64,000 nt of DNA from Strigamia acuminata (lineage: Eukaryota; Arthropoda; Chilopoda; Geophilomorpha; Linotaeniidae), in assembly GCA_949358305.1 (NCBI GenBank), contig OX442322.1:3968001-4032000 (forward strand), in the 5' to 3' direction. A model generated the notes under the pieces. That model was given only the letters and a program-made list of their open reading frames with translations, made no database searches and was not told the DNA's origin. Shown piece after piece: positions 33,656 through 45,853 of this stretch. The first letter of the stretch is position 1; each line of letters opens with the position of its first letter. A program made the translations under genes and the position numbers.

Positions 33656-33780
33656 GGTTCACGGTGGAACGCTTTGATCTCCGAAAAGTGGATAGTGAGT
33701 TGAATACTGCAGACATTTTTACAAAATGGCTCAGTTCAGAGCGCCTACGATCGCTGATTGCCAACATCTTCAGATCATAG
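33656..33780 (+). pseudogene. Copia-4 pol, extreme C-terminus
   Basis: It reads RFDLRKVDSELNTADIFTKW and LSSERLRSL to a natural stop, closely matching the end of copia-2 pol. Everything upstream lies beyond copia-3. Confidence 0.8.
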
Positions 33781-33999
33781 AACTGCACTACCTTCTGCAA
33801 TGACATTCATAAGTTATTCTTCCCAAAGTTGAGGATAATCAAGTTCAGTGGAAATTTTCGGGCTTCCTTAGTGAAGAGTTCTTCAATATCAGTACCCGGT
33901 TTGATTATTCGCCCTTATTATTTGTTTTTCTATATGTGACACACTGTAATTCCAGTATATGTTTGTATTTTTCCCCCATTTGTCATCGAAGAGGGGATT

Positions 34000-34651
34000 T
34001 GTTGATCAAAAGACCACATATTTGTCGATACCAAATGTTATTTACATTATCTCGATGTTTAGTTCAATGTATTATTTACATTTATTGTTTGCATATGTCA
34101 AATACGGCATTTATTAACTGTTTCATGCTGTTACATACGTAATTCCGTATGATTTGCACTGTCACATACGTAATTCCGTATGATTTGCACTGTCACATAC
34201 GTAATTCCGTATGATTTGCACTGTCACATACGTAATTCCGTATGATATCTGTTTATATCTGTGAGATTTATTCTTTTGTTAACTTTAATACTGTTATCTT
34301 GCACCAGAGTGCCCAAGTTGTATTGTTTTTCCAATCCAAGATGGCAGACACCTCGGTTAGAGCTTTCCTGCCAATTTTCACTCCATTATGTAAGTTTCTT
34401 TTATGTTTCAATAATTAAATAGAGTTATATTTTGCTTTAACTGGTTTTACACGTTTGTATAAGTGTAAAACACTCGTTTATTGCGAATTTCCACGGCGCA
34501 TTTCACGATACGGATGCGTATCGTTCGTCGCTCGTTTGCGAACATCGGCGACGCCATTTTCGTTATCGGAAGTAACCGTCGTAGATTTGCGACGCCATTT
34601 TGCACGCTTCCTGGCGACATTTCGCCAATATCTGCGCCCCTCTGTCCTACA
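34000..34651 (+). repeat. Copia-4 3' LTR (652 bp)
   Basis: It follows the purine tract GAAGAGGGGATT, begins TGTTGATC and ends CTGTCCTACA. It aligns with the copia-5 LTR (60728-61265; shared AAGACCACATAT, CAATCCAAGATGGCAG and TTTGCGACGCC). It contains four 31-bp tandem units. Gypsy-2 integrase sequence begins at once on the other strand. Confidence 0.75.
34130..34250 (+). repeat. Four 31-bp tandem units in the copia-4 LTR
   Basis: Each unit contains ACATACGTAATTCCGTATG, whose arms CATACG/CGTATG are inverted around TAATTC. One diverged unit lies at the equivalent place in the copia-5 LTR (about 60853). Confidence 0.8.
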
Positions 34652-37600
34652 TGGGTGACCCCATCGATTTGATACAGATCTTAATTCTTGAACGCAATTA
34701 GCGCTCATGGCTTTGGTTAAAGCTTTAATCGCTACAAATTTAGTACAGTTGTCAATTATAACAAAGGCGTACTGATTTTGGGGTCTCCCAGCTGGCTTTG
34801 GCCCCATTAAGTCCATATTAAAATGTTCCCATGGATTGGTCATGTTATGTGGCACGTAAGGGCCTGCACGCTTCTTCTGCTGATCCGGTTTGTATTGACT
34901 ACAATGTGGGCAGCTTTTAACGTAATTTCTTACGCTTCGGCTCATTCCGGGCCAATAATATATCGAGTTTTCTCGAGAGTTTTACTCATTCCTGCTCATT
35001 CCGCTCAAAGGGTGACCATGACAGGCGAAGAGTACTCGTTTTATGAGTGAACTGGGAACAACCGCTTTGAAGCCATTACCAAAGTCATTGAGCTCTTCTT
35101 CAAATGAAGGATTAAAGAAAATGATCATTTGATCGCCATCATCTTCCCTTTTGTCTAAAGAATAGTTTCTAACTTTGTTTTTCCATTCTTTTATTTCCGA
35201 TTTTGGAATTCCAACAATTCTGTCAAATAAAAGATACTCTCGAATGCGTTTACATTCAGTGTCGACTAATTGCGCGTCAATTATTTTCCTTCTTGTAGGT
35301 GGGACTTCTTTTATCACATCTGTGAGAGCACAATACAAGGTTTCTTGTATCTCCTCCCCCTCCCTTTCTTCAGAACATTCTTTAGAATTTTCTGAAAAAT
35401 GGACACGAACATCTACTAAATATTCTGACCTACCTGGAGCACGATTTAATGAAATCGAGGGGTTACCGTCCCATTCAGGCCAGTACTGATTTATTTCGAT
35501 GGGTTTCACATGATCACGAAGAGGAATATCTTTCTCTCAAGAGTGCGTCTGCAACTTGGTTACAAGCACCCTTTCGAAATACAATCTTAAAAGCACCACA
35601 TTGGATTCTTAAGGCCCATCGGCCAAATTTTCCCGATGGTTCAAGCGTTCGCATGAGCCATTTTAATGCTTCAGCATCTGACTCGAGTGTAAAAGTACCA
35701 TATTCTAAATACGGTTTAAAACGATCAATAGCCCACACGACTGCGACGCATTCGACTTCTGGCGTTGTGTAACGCTTCTCCGCTCCTCTCAATACTCTGC
35801 TTGCGTAAGCTACAGGTTTTGCTGCCGTACCAGTTTTCTTTTTGTCTTTATCTACAAGATCAACATCTTGACAAAGGACAGCTCCTAAGCCTTCGTGGGA
35901 TGCGTCAGTCATGACTACGAAAGGTTTGGACATGTCTGGTTTATGCAGACAATTGTCATTACAAAGCAGCTCTTTAATTTTATTAATAGCTTCAGTTTGA
36001 GCATCTCCCCATTCGAATGGAGTTTTCTCATTCATCATACATGTGTATGGTGCAGCAATGGCTTCGTGATTAGGAACGACCTTCCTGAAGAAGTTTGTCA
36101 TTCCATGAAACCGTTGAATGTCTTTAGCACATGTCGGAGCCGGAAATTTCATAATTGCAGAAATTTTATCTGGGTCTCCGAACAAACCGTCAGGTTTAAT
36201 CCAATGACCTAAGAACTTAAGTTCTGTTTGCCCAAAACGAGATTTCGCTTTATTAATCGTCATGTTAGCCTTGTTAAGCTTTTCCAACACGTCTCGGACA
36301 TGAATGAGATGTTCATCCCAAGTATTCGAATAGACAATTACGTCGTCTAAATAAACTAACGCGTAGTCTTGCAGAGCTGAGCCTAAAATGCCTTCCATCA
36401 ATCGTTGGAAAGTGCAAGAAGCATTGCAGATTCCAAATGGCATTGGTAAGGGCCATTTGGCGTATAAAATGCCGTCTTTGGACGATCTTCTTTACACATC
36501 TCGACCTGGTAATAACCTTTGACAAGGTCAATGGATGTGAAATACCTACCTGGTCCAGTATTATGCAATAGCAGATCTATACTAGGCATCTGTATCACAT
36601 CTAGCTCGGTGATTGCATTCAACCACCGGTAGTCGATACACATTCTGTACGTACCATTAGGTTTCGCAACAATTACAGGATGGCTAATGAATGGCCCAGT
36701 GGCCTTTTCAATTAGTCCATCTTGTTCTAGTTCAGCAACTAATTTGGACATAATGGCTCTCTTGGCCGGATTGTACATACGGTACTGCATTCTGGGTAAT
36801 GAATGCCTTCCTTAAACTAAATACGATGTTGAGTAACATTCGTACATCCAACTTGATCGCGAAATACATTTTGTACCGCATTGACTACTTCGCGGATTGC
36901 CAATCGTTGTTCAGGAGTGCAGTCACTACCTTCAACTAACTTCTCATCCCATTCTAAAACAGGTGCATCGGATAATTCAGTTGAATCAGCGGCTGACGCA
37001 AGTTCTTCTAAATATTCGTAAGTAATTCGATTTAGAGGTGCCATTGCAAAATTATCTTCTTCCGACTCGTAAGGGGCGGACCAATTAGGTTTATCTGCAC
37101 AAGAGAATTCTTGGAGATGTGGATGTGTACTAATCTTTTGTCGACGCATGAATTTGTGACCAAGTATCACTCCACAGACTCGCTTTGCTAAAACGATAAA
37201 ATTCATCGGTGTGAATTCATCAGCCCACTGTACGCACAAAGTTATTTGTCCGACTGGTTTATGTGCTACACCTACAGCATTAACCAACATGTTTCGGGGT
37301 GCTTCTTTTAAAAATTCAGGCAGAGCTTGAGTTTCTGATAAAAGCTGTTCCCCAATATAACATTGAGATGCTCCTGTATCCATGAGCGCATTGTAGGTAA
37401 GCCCACCAATTGTGCTTTTCATTCGAGGATCGTCTTTGTTATTACCCAAAGTAATATTGTGTAAATTATTGCTTCCTATGACTCTGTTGAGTCATCGAAG
37501 TCTACAAAATTTCTTCGTGTAACATCCATGTGGAAACAATGTCAAATTCTTGAATTGCTCCGTCATCTTTTGTAGATTTTCATCTACTCCACTGCTATGA

Positions 37601-37713
37601 CTAGTGGCTTCTTCAAGAAACGTGGTTTCCGTCTCCATGAACAACGAGCCCGATATAGCATTAGCTACTTCTGGGGGCTGAATGATTCCTTCATCCCCCG
37701 GATCTAGTTTTTT
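34652..37713 (-). pseudogene. Gypsy-2 pol, decayed and truncated
   Basis: In order from the frameshift site: a linker (SSGVDENL block shared with gypsy-3), protease (ALMDTGASQCYIG), RT (YRMYNPAKRAIM, IDYRWLNAITELD and YLDDVIVYS), RNase H (FVVMTDASHEGLGAVLCQD) and integrase (CPHCSQYK zinc finger, NMDLMGPKPAGR and FVIIDNCTKF). Integrase stops after RWGHP at the copia-4 insertion, so the second half of the catalytic core is missing. An in-frame TAG and frameshift lie near 36790-36817, with more frame changes near 36443, 35510 and 34960. Confidence 0.85.
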
Positions 37714-39077
37714 GTACTAGAATCAGTTGAATCGTTAGATTCAGGTCTAGCCAATTGCTTGACTATCTCAGTTAATTGATTAGTGAGCGATGATTGTAAC
37801 TTATTCTCAAAATTGTTAAATTTAGAATCAAGTTTCGCATCCAGTGTTGCATCCAACACTTCTTGGGTTACCCAAATAGGTTTACGCTTAGTAGAAGGAT
37901 CCAAAGTTGGATTATCTGGGGTATTTCGTTTCTGAATGTCTTCAGATTTAAAATTCGGACGAGGTTTTAAATCTGGACATTCTCGTCGGAAATGTCCGGG
38001 TTTCTTACAATTAAAACAAACCATTTGTCTCCTCCTGTTGGGATCTACTACACCATTTACTGCGTAAACTAGTTCACATTCTGCAGGTAACTCCTCTGTA
38101 CAGAAATTGATTTGTTGACTCGAATCCATAGTCAGGGATTTGGCGTTAGTTTTAGGTTGCGAACGAGTGTCCGGTTTCCTTGGTGAGAAAACGACTGGAT
38201 CGATTACTTTTACCCCGTTGGCTGTACGACTATACAGTCCCTTCCTTTTCGTGATAGCATTATAAATCTCCAAAAAAGGAAGTTTGTCTAAGCCTTGCGT
38301 GTGCAAGAGAAGATCGTTGGCGGGAGTAATGCTCCCCAAAAATATACTGGCAGCTCCCTGAGCGTTAAGGCTATCTTGTAATAACCAGAGTTGGTAGAAC
38401 TTATGTGTATAATCATACAAGTTCTCCGAGTCGACTTGTCTCAACTTAGTTAATTGGGTGGTTCGTTCCAAACATGTGGCAACAAACCTCCCTCTGAACG
38501 CTTTTTCAAAAGTGTCCCAATTATTAAAGTCGTCTTGTCTCTCTTGAAACCAACTATATGCGAGGTCGGTTAAGTAACCAGCCATGCCCTTTACTAGCAT
38601 TTCATCGAGTGAAATGTTTCGCAGAAATACAACATTTCGAATTATACTAAGGAAGCGCTCACTTTCTTCAGTTTTACCCAAAAAAACAGGTATGTCGGGG
38701 GGTTTCAAACTTATAGTTTGGGGTGTGGCGAGAGTGGAATTCTTTCCTACTTGTGCTAATTTATGCATATTCAATGCAATAGTAGCTAAGTCGTCCGCTG
38801 ACATCCCAAAACTACTAGTTGGTCGCGAATTATCATTTGTCGATCCATTATTAGAGTGACTCGAATTATTTTGAATAGAGCCGTTAGAATTATTGAGGTT
38901 GAAATTATTCGTCCCTCCTTGATTCTGTCTACCTTGATTGCCAAAGTTCGAATGATTATTCGTTCCACCTTGACTTCCAAAATTTGAATAGTTATTCGAA
39001 CCACTGGGATTCTGTCTTCTTTGGTTACCAAAGTTCGAATTATTATTCGATTCACCGTGATTTCCAAAGTTCGGCAC
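37704..39077 (-). CDS. Gypsy-2 gag, open
   Basis: A long open frame (457 codons to its TAG). It starts with Asn/Gly/Ser-rich low-complexity repeats (NFGNQG units), then a gag core (PPDIPVFLGKTEESERFL, WFQERQDDFNNWDTFEKAF) and a CCHC zinc knuckle (CFNCKKPGHFRREC). No good ATG marks the N-terminus; the listed first codon is a GTG, so the true start may lie upstream or be lost. The last codons form an A_AAA_AAC slippery heptamer (37707-37713 in complement) directly before TAG. Confidence 0.8.
   Translation of the reverse strand: MPNFGNHGESNNNSNFGNQRRQNPSGSNNYSNFGSQGGTNNHSNFGNQGRQNQGGTNNFNLNNSNGSIQNNSSHSNNGSTNDNSRPTSSFGMSADDLATIALNMHKLAQVGKNSTLATPQTISLKPPDIPVFLGKTEESERFLSIIRNVVFLRNISLDEMLVKGMAGYLTDLAYSWFQERQDDFNNWDTFEKAFRGRFVATCLERTTQLTKLRQVDSENLYDYTHKFYQLWLLQDSLNAQGAASIFLGSITPANDLLLHTQGLDKLPFLEIYNAITKRKGLYSRTANGVKVIDPVVFSPRKPDTRSQPKTNAKSLTMDSSQQINFCTEELPAECELVYAVNGVVDPNRRRQMVCFNCKKPGHFRRECPDLKPRPNFKSEDIQKRNTPDNPTLDPSTKRKPIWVTQEVLDATLDAKLDSKFNNFENKLQSSLTNQLTEIVKQLARPESNDSTDSSTKN
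37707..37713 (-). promoter_or_regulatory. Candidate -1 ribosomal frameshift site, gypsy-2
   Basis: A_AAA_AAC in the gag frame followed by TAG and then a G-rich segment (GATCCGGGGG). Shifting back one base opens the frame into the linker before the protease. Gypsy-3 has the same arrangement. Confidence 0.7.
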
Positions 39078-39084
39078 TGCAAAA

Positions 39085-39540
39085 AAAGTGAGATTTCCAG
39101 TATGGAAAATGTATGGGAAATGTTATGGAAAGACCTACTTTCCATACGTGGAAATGTTACATTTCCATACTGTGTAAAGGTTATGTTTACACATCATATT
39201 TCCATATGGAAAGACATCTTTTCCATACCGTCTTTCCATAAGATTTCCCTATCTGTGTGATTTCATATTTCCATTACATTTACATACTGTTTGATTTCAA
39301 ATTTCCATTACATTTACATACCGGTACTGTTTGATTTCAAATTTCCATTACATTTACATACCGGTACTGTTTGATTTCAAATTTCCTGGTTGATTTCCAT
39401 ATTTCCATTTCATTTCCATGTTGGTTAATTTAATATTTCCATTTCATTTCCACATTGGTTAATTTAATATTTCCATTTTATTTCCATACTGATTGATTTC
39501 ATATTTCCATTATATTTCCATAGATTACATATGACATTTC
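39085..39540. repeat. Degenerate tandem repeat (CATTTCCATA words)
   Basis: About 450 bp of TTTCCATA / ATTTCCATTACATTTACATAC units with 38-44-bp higher-order repeats. It lies directly upstream of gypsy-2 gag and may be its leader or later expansion. Confidence 0.75.
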
Positions 39541-39833
39541 CACTTTTTTTTTTTTTACTTTCTTGTTAAAATTTTTTTTTATTTTTCATTTTTTTATTGT
39601 TTTTTGTTAGTTTTAACTAACTAAAAAAAGAATTCACAAGTTTATACGGTATATAAAGAAGTGCTAAATAACAAAAAAAAATTATATTATCATCAAATTG
39701 TAAATTTAAATGCTAAAAATACCCTTTTGTCCACATGGGCTGGCATTTGTATCTCCCTTCTGCATTTCTTTTTACATATGTTGCATAGTAATAAAGCAGA
39801 AAACTGGCAGAAAACAAAATGGTTCTTTAAATC

Positions 39834-41075
39834 CTTCAGCAAACTGAACTCCTCAAAACACCCATACAAAAGATTTTTTCAAATTAATTGCACAAAATTT
39901 CAGTAAAACCAAAACCAAAATCCTATGCAGCAGTATTATGGCATTATTACAAGTCGCTTTTCCGTTACTATCAAACTTTTTTTTCGGTTTTCCTGCACAT
40001 TTTCTGTAAAAATCCAAAAATCCCATTTCAAATAAATTTAACAAATAATAAAAATCCAAATACGCATATGAATCTTGTAATTACTTTCCTCAGATTCACT
40101 AAACTCACTTTTTGCAACTGGACGGCTCCGGTCACACCTAAGTAATTATCTTGCAATTTTAGGAAGTTTATATCTAGCCCTATAAAAAAAAATCTTAAAT
40201 GATCCATATATTTTCTAAAAAAATACTCCGTACAATATTTCGTGCCTTTTCAAACAGCAGATCTTATTTGGGTCCCATCGTCCGCTTCTTGCTTCGGTGG
40301 TGGCGGCGGCGGCAGCAGAGTGGGTGCATTCGATCTAAAAACAGTAAAAAAAAATTAATAAAATCGAATATTTAATTTACTGTAATAATTAAAACAAATC
40401 ATTACCTCTTGGCCACAGATTGTTAAATGATATTGGTAGCCGTCTAAAGAAATGTCTTTCCACAGCCTTCCCGCAAACAATGAAGTCTCAAAACATCCCT
40501 ATAAAAGATTTTTTCATATTAATTACACAAAATTTCAACACAACCAAAACCAAAATCCTACAGTATTATTACAAGTCGCTTTTTCATTATTATCAAACTA
40601 TTTTTTTTCGGTTTCGTGTACATTTTCTATAAAAATCCAAAAATCCAATGTAAAAAAATTTAACAAATAATAAAAATCCAAATCATATGAATCTCGTAAT
40701 TAGTGTACTCAGATTCACTGGACTCACTTTCTGCAACTGCATGGTTCCGGTCGTCTAGCATTCCCTAACTTTATATCTAGGCCTATAAAAAAAATCTTAA
40801 ATGTTCCATAATTTTTTTAAAGAATTCAATTTTTCATGCCTTTTAACAGCAGATCTTATCTGGTTAGCATCATCCACTTCTTGCTTCGGTGGTAGCGGCG
40901 GCGACGGCAGATGGGTGCATTCAATCGAAAAACACTGAAACAAAAATTAATAAAATCAAATATTTAATTTATTAATTAAAACAAATCATTACCTCTTGGC
41001 CACAGATTGTTAAGTGATATTGTTAACCGTTTAAAGAAATAAAAGTCTTCCCCAAGCCTGCCCACAAACAATGAA
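39834..41075. repeat. Diverged direct duplication, two units of about 620 bp
   Basis: Both units share AAACA(C/T)CC(C/T)ATA, ACAAGTCGCTTTT, CTTCTTGCTTCGGTGGT, a CCGCC-type triplet run, CATTACCTCTTGGCCACAG and an ACAATGAAGTCTC edge. On the minus strand each contains sequence like an exon edge (GGCCAAGAG|GTAATG). The reading frames differ between units, so I do not call a gene. Confidence 0.7.
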
Positions 41076-41308
41076 GTCTCTTCGACACGTACGTGTTTCG
41101 TATAGGTTTATTGTGTTCGTGGTTTAACTTACAATTGAATTCTCTCCTCTTCGTTAAATGCTTGATCCATGCCATTTTTTGGAGTCTGAAATTTACGGGC
41201 TTTTGCGAAATGTACGTAATTACAAAACTGATGATTCAAGATAATATTGGTATTTTTTTGCAGAATTTTAGCATGTTGCAGTAGAAAAGCACGTGGAGAT
41301 CGAAAAGG

Positions 41309-41490
41309 TGAATGGTGACCTTGCTTGGTTATTGGTGTAGGGGGCGCAAAAAATTGGGACCATAATGACCAATCATGTCTTCGACCTGTCAATGCTTGAT
41401 GTGGATTGGCCATTACTCTTTATCGTCCCAAACTTATGCGCCCCCTATACCATTAGTCGGACAATGGTAACCATTCATATTTTGGACCTC
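41309..41490. repeat. Imperfect long hairpin (about 75-bp arms)
   Basis: GGTTATTGGTGTAGGGGGCG...TTGGGAC is followed about 60 bp later by its approximate complement (GTCCCAAAC...CGCCCCCTATACCAT), and the similarity extends outward to the GAATGG/CCATTC edges. Confidence 0.6.
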
Positions 41491-44155
41491 CGCGTGATAT
41501 TCGCAAAAGTGCAACACCCGAGGCAACACCAGTCGCCAAAGACAAACTTATCCTTCACATTTCACAGGAATTATTTACAATCCCTAATTTGTTCCGAAAT
41601 CAGCTGTGTATAACAATACTGTACTGTGTACTCCGTAATAAACAAAATTTCATCCAACGAAGCACTGAACTCTTATCTCTTGTAATCTCTCCAATTCTTT
41701 ATCTTCTGGCGCTGCGCACATACGTTATCACAGTTTCAAATACTGTTTTCATCGAGACCATTGAACAGCATATAATTTTTTTCCGTGAATAAAAAATATA
41801 ACACGTAACACAAAATGAATCCATGCCGACAATGAGTAAACGCCATTTGTTCGCAGAAAAATTTACTATTAAAACAACAATTCGATAAAAAATGGCGGTG
41901 TAAATTGTGTATGTTTTCGCTCTAGTTTTAAATGGGTAATCATAATTACGATGGCCAATTTCATCAAAAGAAAGAATAAAACGTTTTCGCTTGATTTTAT
42001 TTGGTTTTATTCGATTTCATTTGGTTTTATTCGATTTCATTTGGTTTTATTCGATTTCAATTGATTTTATTTAAATTTTCTGGCTGCAAATGTTTCTTCT
42101 CGACTCATTGCATTCACTTGGCGACGTTATGGACAAATCCGGGCACCTCGTGCCCATATGACTGGAACAACGAGATGAAAAAACACGAAGCCGACGTCGA
42201 AGATTCAACAATCGCAAACAGCAAAAGGAAGAAATAGAATTTTGACAACATTTTTGTGTATTTAATTCCAAACTCTCAATGTATTTACATTTAGTATACA
42301 TTTTTATAAATTATAAAAACAGGTTATGCAAATTTAGTATTTATTTATCGACAAATGGGCTTCTTCAGTCAGCTAAATCGATCGCCAAAATTGTCGCCGA
42401 TATTGCTGGGCGACGAATCGCCGCTCGTAATATCACTTGCCACACTGAGGAATATGCAAATGTTTGTTTATTTTCTAAACATAGATAGGCACAACTCGTC
42501 AAACCTTTACAAACTGAACATTCCAGTCGGCACCGTGAGCGGTGCCCGTTCCGGAAGGAGGTTTAGAAGCGATTGCCGAGACTCTGTCTTGAATTTCGTA
42601 TTTTTATTTTAACAAATATAAAATCAACAAATCCGTCAGCATGCAACGAACTAAAATTTATTAAAGACGCATATCATGGTGTCCGAATTATTTTCAATTT
42701 TGGCACTCAAAGTAATCGCCTGTGTTTAATTTATTAAGCCTTCTTTCTACCTGAAAATTGTTCGAGAAAATTTGATAAAATCCTAGGATTTTATTAACTA
42801 ACATCTATAAACGACAAGAAATCCCGTTGAATAGCCGCTGCCACATAGGTCATTTCCACAGTTAAAATGATAAACAGCGGCGATTGGAAAAACGACGAAA
42901 TCTGTTCGACGTTGCAGCCAGATGAAAAAATCGAATATTGTTTACTTTCTCATATCACGTTTCAATTCTTGCAAATAATTTGTTTGTTAGTTGTTTAGTT
43001 GTTGTTTAATCGTTTGTTGAATAAATCCTTCTAACCAAGTTAGCATTTTTACGTAAAAAGCGCACAGCATTGCCGCTGAATGTTCACCTATTGCGGTAGC
43101 GGTAAATCACAATTCATCGTCGAAAAAAATAATATTTTTAACTGGAAAACAACTTAATTTTGTATTTAATTAAAAAACCATTTGAAAAAAGGAATAATAA
43201 AGGAATAAACAAATTAACAAATAAACACTGGAATTGCAGCCGGTCATCGGTCCGAGCGTTGAAGAGAATGTTGCGGATCGTTGTTTGTAGTTCCCGTCCA
43301 AGATTTATTTGGACTGAAACAACTCCAAGCCGAGATGGACATTTTAGGCGAGGTCGATTTGGCCGCGAACTTCTGGAACGGTTGCAAGAGAGAATTTCTT
43401 CCTCGCGCATCGTCAAATCCATCGGCGGATTGAGCGAAACGCGTTTCACATTGACCAAATCGAACAAAACGATGGTATACCGCCACTCAGTAATAGGTGA
43501 ATGAAACATGTGACTTTTTGCTGTCCCGGTTTTGTGTGCTGGATTGCTGCTGCATCGCAAAATAAAAACAGAGGGAACGATCTTGCGCCACTGCCCAAGA
43601 TGGCTGAAAAATGTTCGAAGAAGAGAATGTAAAGCGAGAGGAGACTCAAAGCGTGTTTTTTACTCTTTCGAGTTTATTTTACAAGTGAAGTGAAAATCCC
43701 TTCTTTCAATGGGAGAGCACGATCAAATGACACATGAAACACATCAGAAGCATTGTTAATTGAAATGACAATAATGTAGAATAAAACAACATGCCTTCTC
43801 TGGGCAGATCAACGGGTGTTCAATCACTTCGGCGCCTGAATTGGCGCCTGAATTGGCGCCTGAATTGGCGCCGAAATGATGGAGTTTTCCAGTTTTGTTT
43901 TGTTGTTTTATTTCTTTTTTGTCCGATCATTTCGTCGCCGATCACCGTGAACGTGTACACAAAAAACAAGACATCAACTGCATTCGGATAATAAGTTAGC
44001 TGCATTCGAAAAGTCGTGTCTATCTTCTTTAAACCAGTCTAAATGCATATTTTAGCCAGTTTTTAAAAGGCTGTTTACCCGCAATAAATTTAGAAACGTG
44101 TTTAGAATTGCGGTTAAACATATTTCTGTCATTTAAACATTGTGCGCATGCCCAT
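41491..44155. other. Unassigned region with short simple repeats
   Basis: No supported gene or complete mobile element. Visible items are a 20-bp repeat (GGTTTTATTCGATTTCATTT, about 42000-42065), a CCAAGATGGC word at 43595 and three 15-bp units (GGCGCCTGAATT) at about 43836-43876. Several short ORFs overlap on both strands without recognisable motifs. It may hold the old 5' end of gypsy-2. Confidence 0.5.
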
Positions 44156-44264
44156 TGTGAAACTTGATAAAACTAAAAAGTGTGATAAATAATTATTTAG
44201 ACACGGTGAATAAAATATAACTATTTTATTCGACATAAACTAAGTATTAATTACTTGATGATGT
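44156..44264 (+). mobile_element. LTR-B2, first part of a 5' LTR split by gypsy-3
   Basis: It starts TGTGAAACTTG and matches the reverse complement of LTR-B1 from AACTAAAAAGTGTGATAAATAATT onward. Compared with LTR-B1 it lacks about 70 bp near the end, including the CTCF-like motif. It continues at 58101-59667. Confidence 0.75.
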
Positions 44265-45853
44265 TGTGACGATTGACTTGGCGAGATACAAATTGCTTAA
44301 CAATTAGAGCGAGAACTCGTGTGGAAGTGTAAAAGTACGGAGGCTTGTGATTTCTCAAATCATGTAACAATTTATTACGAATGGAAGACTTATATAAAAC
44401 CTATGCCTACAAATGGCTAAATAACTTATGTTAAATATACAATGGGTTGGCAAAAGCCCTGAAATAATATCACTTGCGGTTTTCAGTCGTGTAATAAGAA
44501 TATGTAACTTTCTTATTACGGTGACGTAAAAGATGTCGTCTGAGTATGGTTCGAGCTTCCAAATGGTCCTGGATCGGTTCTAAAATGGTGTGTAATGGTT
44601 AGGCTTGGGTATGTTACATCCGAGAGGTGCGGTTGACTTTGGCACAATCATCACACGTATAATTATTATATTGTTAATAATTATACAGCGCGATCATAAG
44701 AATGATGAAACAATCGAAATAAATATTCGTGTAAATTCTATTGAATTAGACATGATATTGTATTCTCGATGCTGAATAAATAACTATAAAAATAAAGAAA
44801 TAATTAAAATAGCGCCGAGCTATTTTTGCCCCGAGTGCAATCAACATTTGAGTCAGACTGAAATGTTCCGTCAAACCAACAACGAAATGAATCGAAGTAT
44901 TTCGCAGGAAAGGTTATCCATCGCCGGGAAACTACTCCACTCGGTTCTGGCTGGCGGGAGAGTAACCGGGAAATTACTCCGCGTCGATTACTCTGATAAT
45001 GCGTCTGTGAAATATAAATACTCCACTCTAGATTCTACATTACCAATGCGTCTGTGAATTTTACTCCACTCTAGATTCTGCATTCTACAACGGAATGTTG
45101 GCATGAAGCTGGAGGGAGTGCGTCTGTGGGTTGTACCCCACTCTAGATACTACACTTAAATGTGTCTGTGAATTACTCACTCTAGTTACTACATTTCTAC
45201 AACGGAATGTTGGCATGAAGAGGCGGGCAGTGTGTCTGTGAGTCTTCTACCCACTCTAGATACTTACACTAAATACAAAGTATTTCTACAACAGATTGTC
45301 GGAACGCAGAGAAGTATAATATGTGCTCAAGTAATATCAGTATCAAACAAAAACAGAACAAGAGCGAGCTATATCCGTTTTGCAGGGGGATATATACTCG
45401 GTGAGGAGAATAGCTGTTCAGTGATCCAATGGGATCACTGGGCAGTCAAATCCATCCAATCCCAGATCATAGGAAGTGGATACTCAGGACATAGTCTTCT
45501 ACTAGGTCCACTACAGGAACTGGATACGCAGGACACATTTTGGATTAAGTCCTTTTGACTATAATCCAAAAGGAGTCCAACTCACAGTGGGTGATGAAGG
45601 GTGACTTCACCAGGTGTAAAGTTTGCACATAATTCAATAGAATTATGTGACAAATAAATCAACTAGTGTTTAAACATCCAAAAGTATTTAAAAGTGTCTA
45701 AAGTCGCAGTGGAATAAAATATAAATAGTAATTTATATTTTATTCACTCAAAAATTGTCGAAATTTGAAATTACCGCTAAAACGTATCAGCGCCATCTAT
45801 TGGTGGAATAATCGTCCTATACTAACAAAGTGTATGACAGTGTAACCGTCACA
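44265..45853 (-). repeat. Gypsy-3 3' LTR (1.59 kb)
   Basis: It contains internal tandem repeats built on TCTACAACGGAATGTTGGCA and ACTCTAGAT(A/T)CT (about 44990-45290). It also has a CTCF-like motif at 45788. Short ORFs occur in both LTRs and are not genes. Confidence 0.93.
45788..45804 (+). promoter_or_regulatory. CTCF-like motif in gypsy-3 left LTR
   Basis: CAGCGCCATCTATTGGT, the same core as in LTR-B0 and LTR-B1. It is also at 58035-58051 in the other LTR. Confidence 0.45.

Noticed and set aside
43138-43560. 140-codon ORF in the unassigned region
   Set aside because: ORFs of similar size overlap on both strands with no motif, splice pattern or homology I can recognise.
44848-45558. Short plus-strand ORFs in gypsy-3 LTRs (also 57095-57805)
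   Set aside because: They are duplicated only because the LTR is, run antisense to the element and cover tandem repeats.
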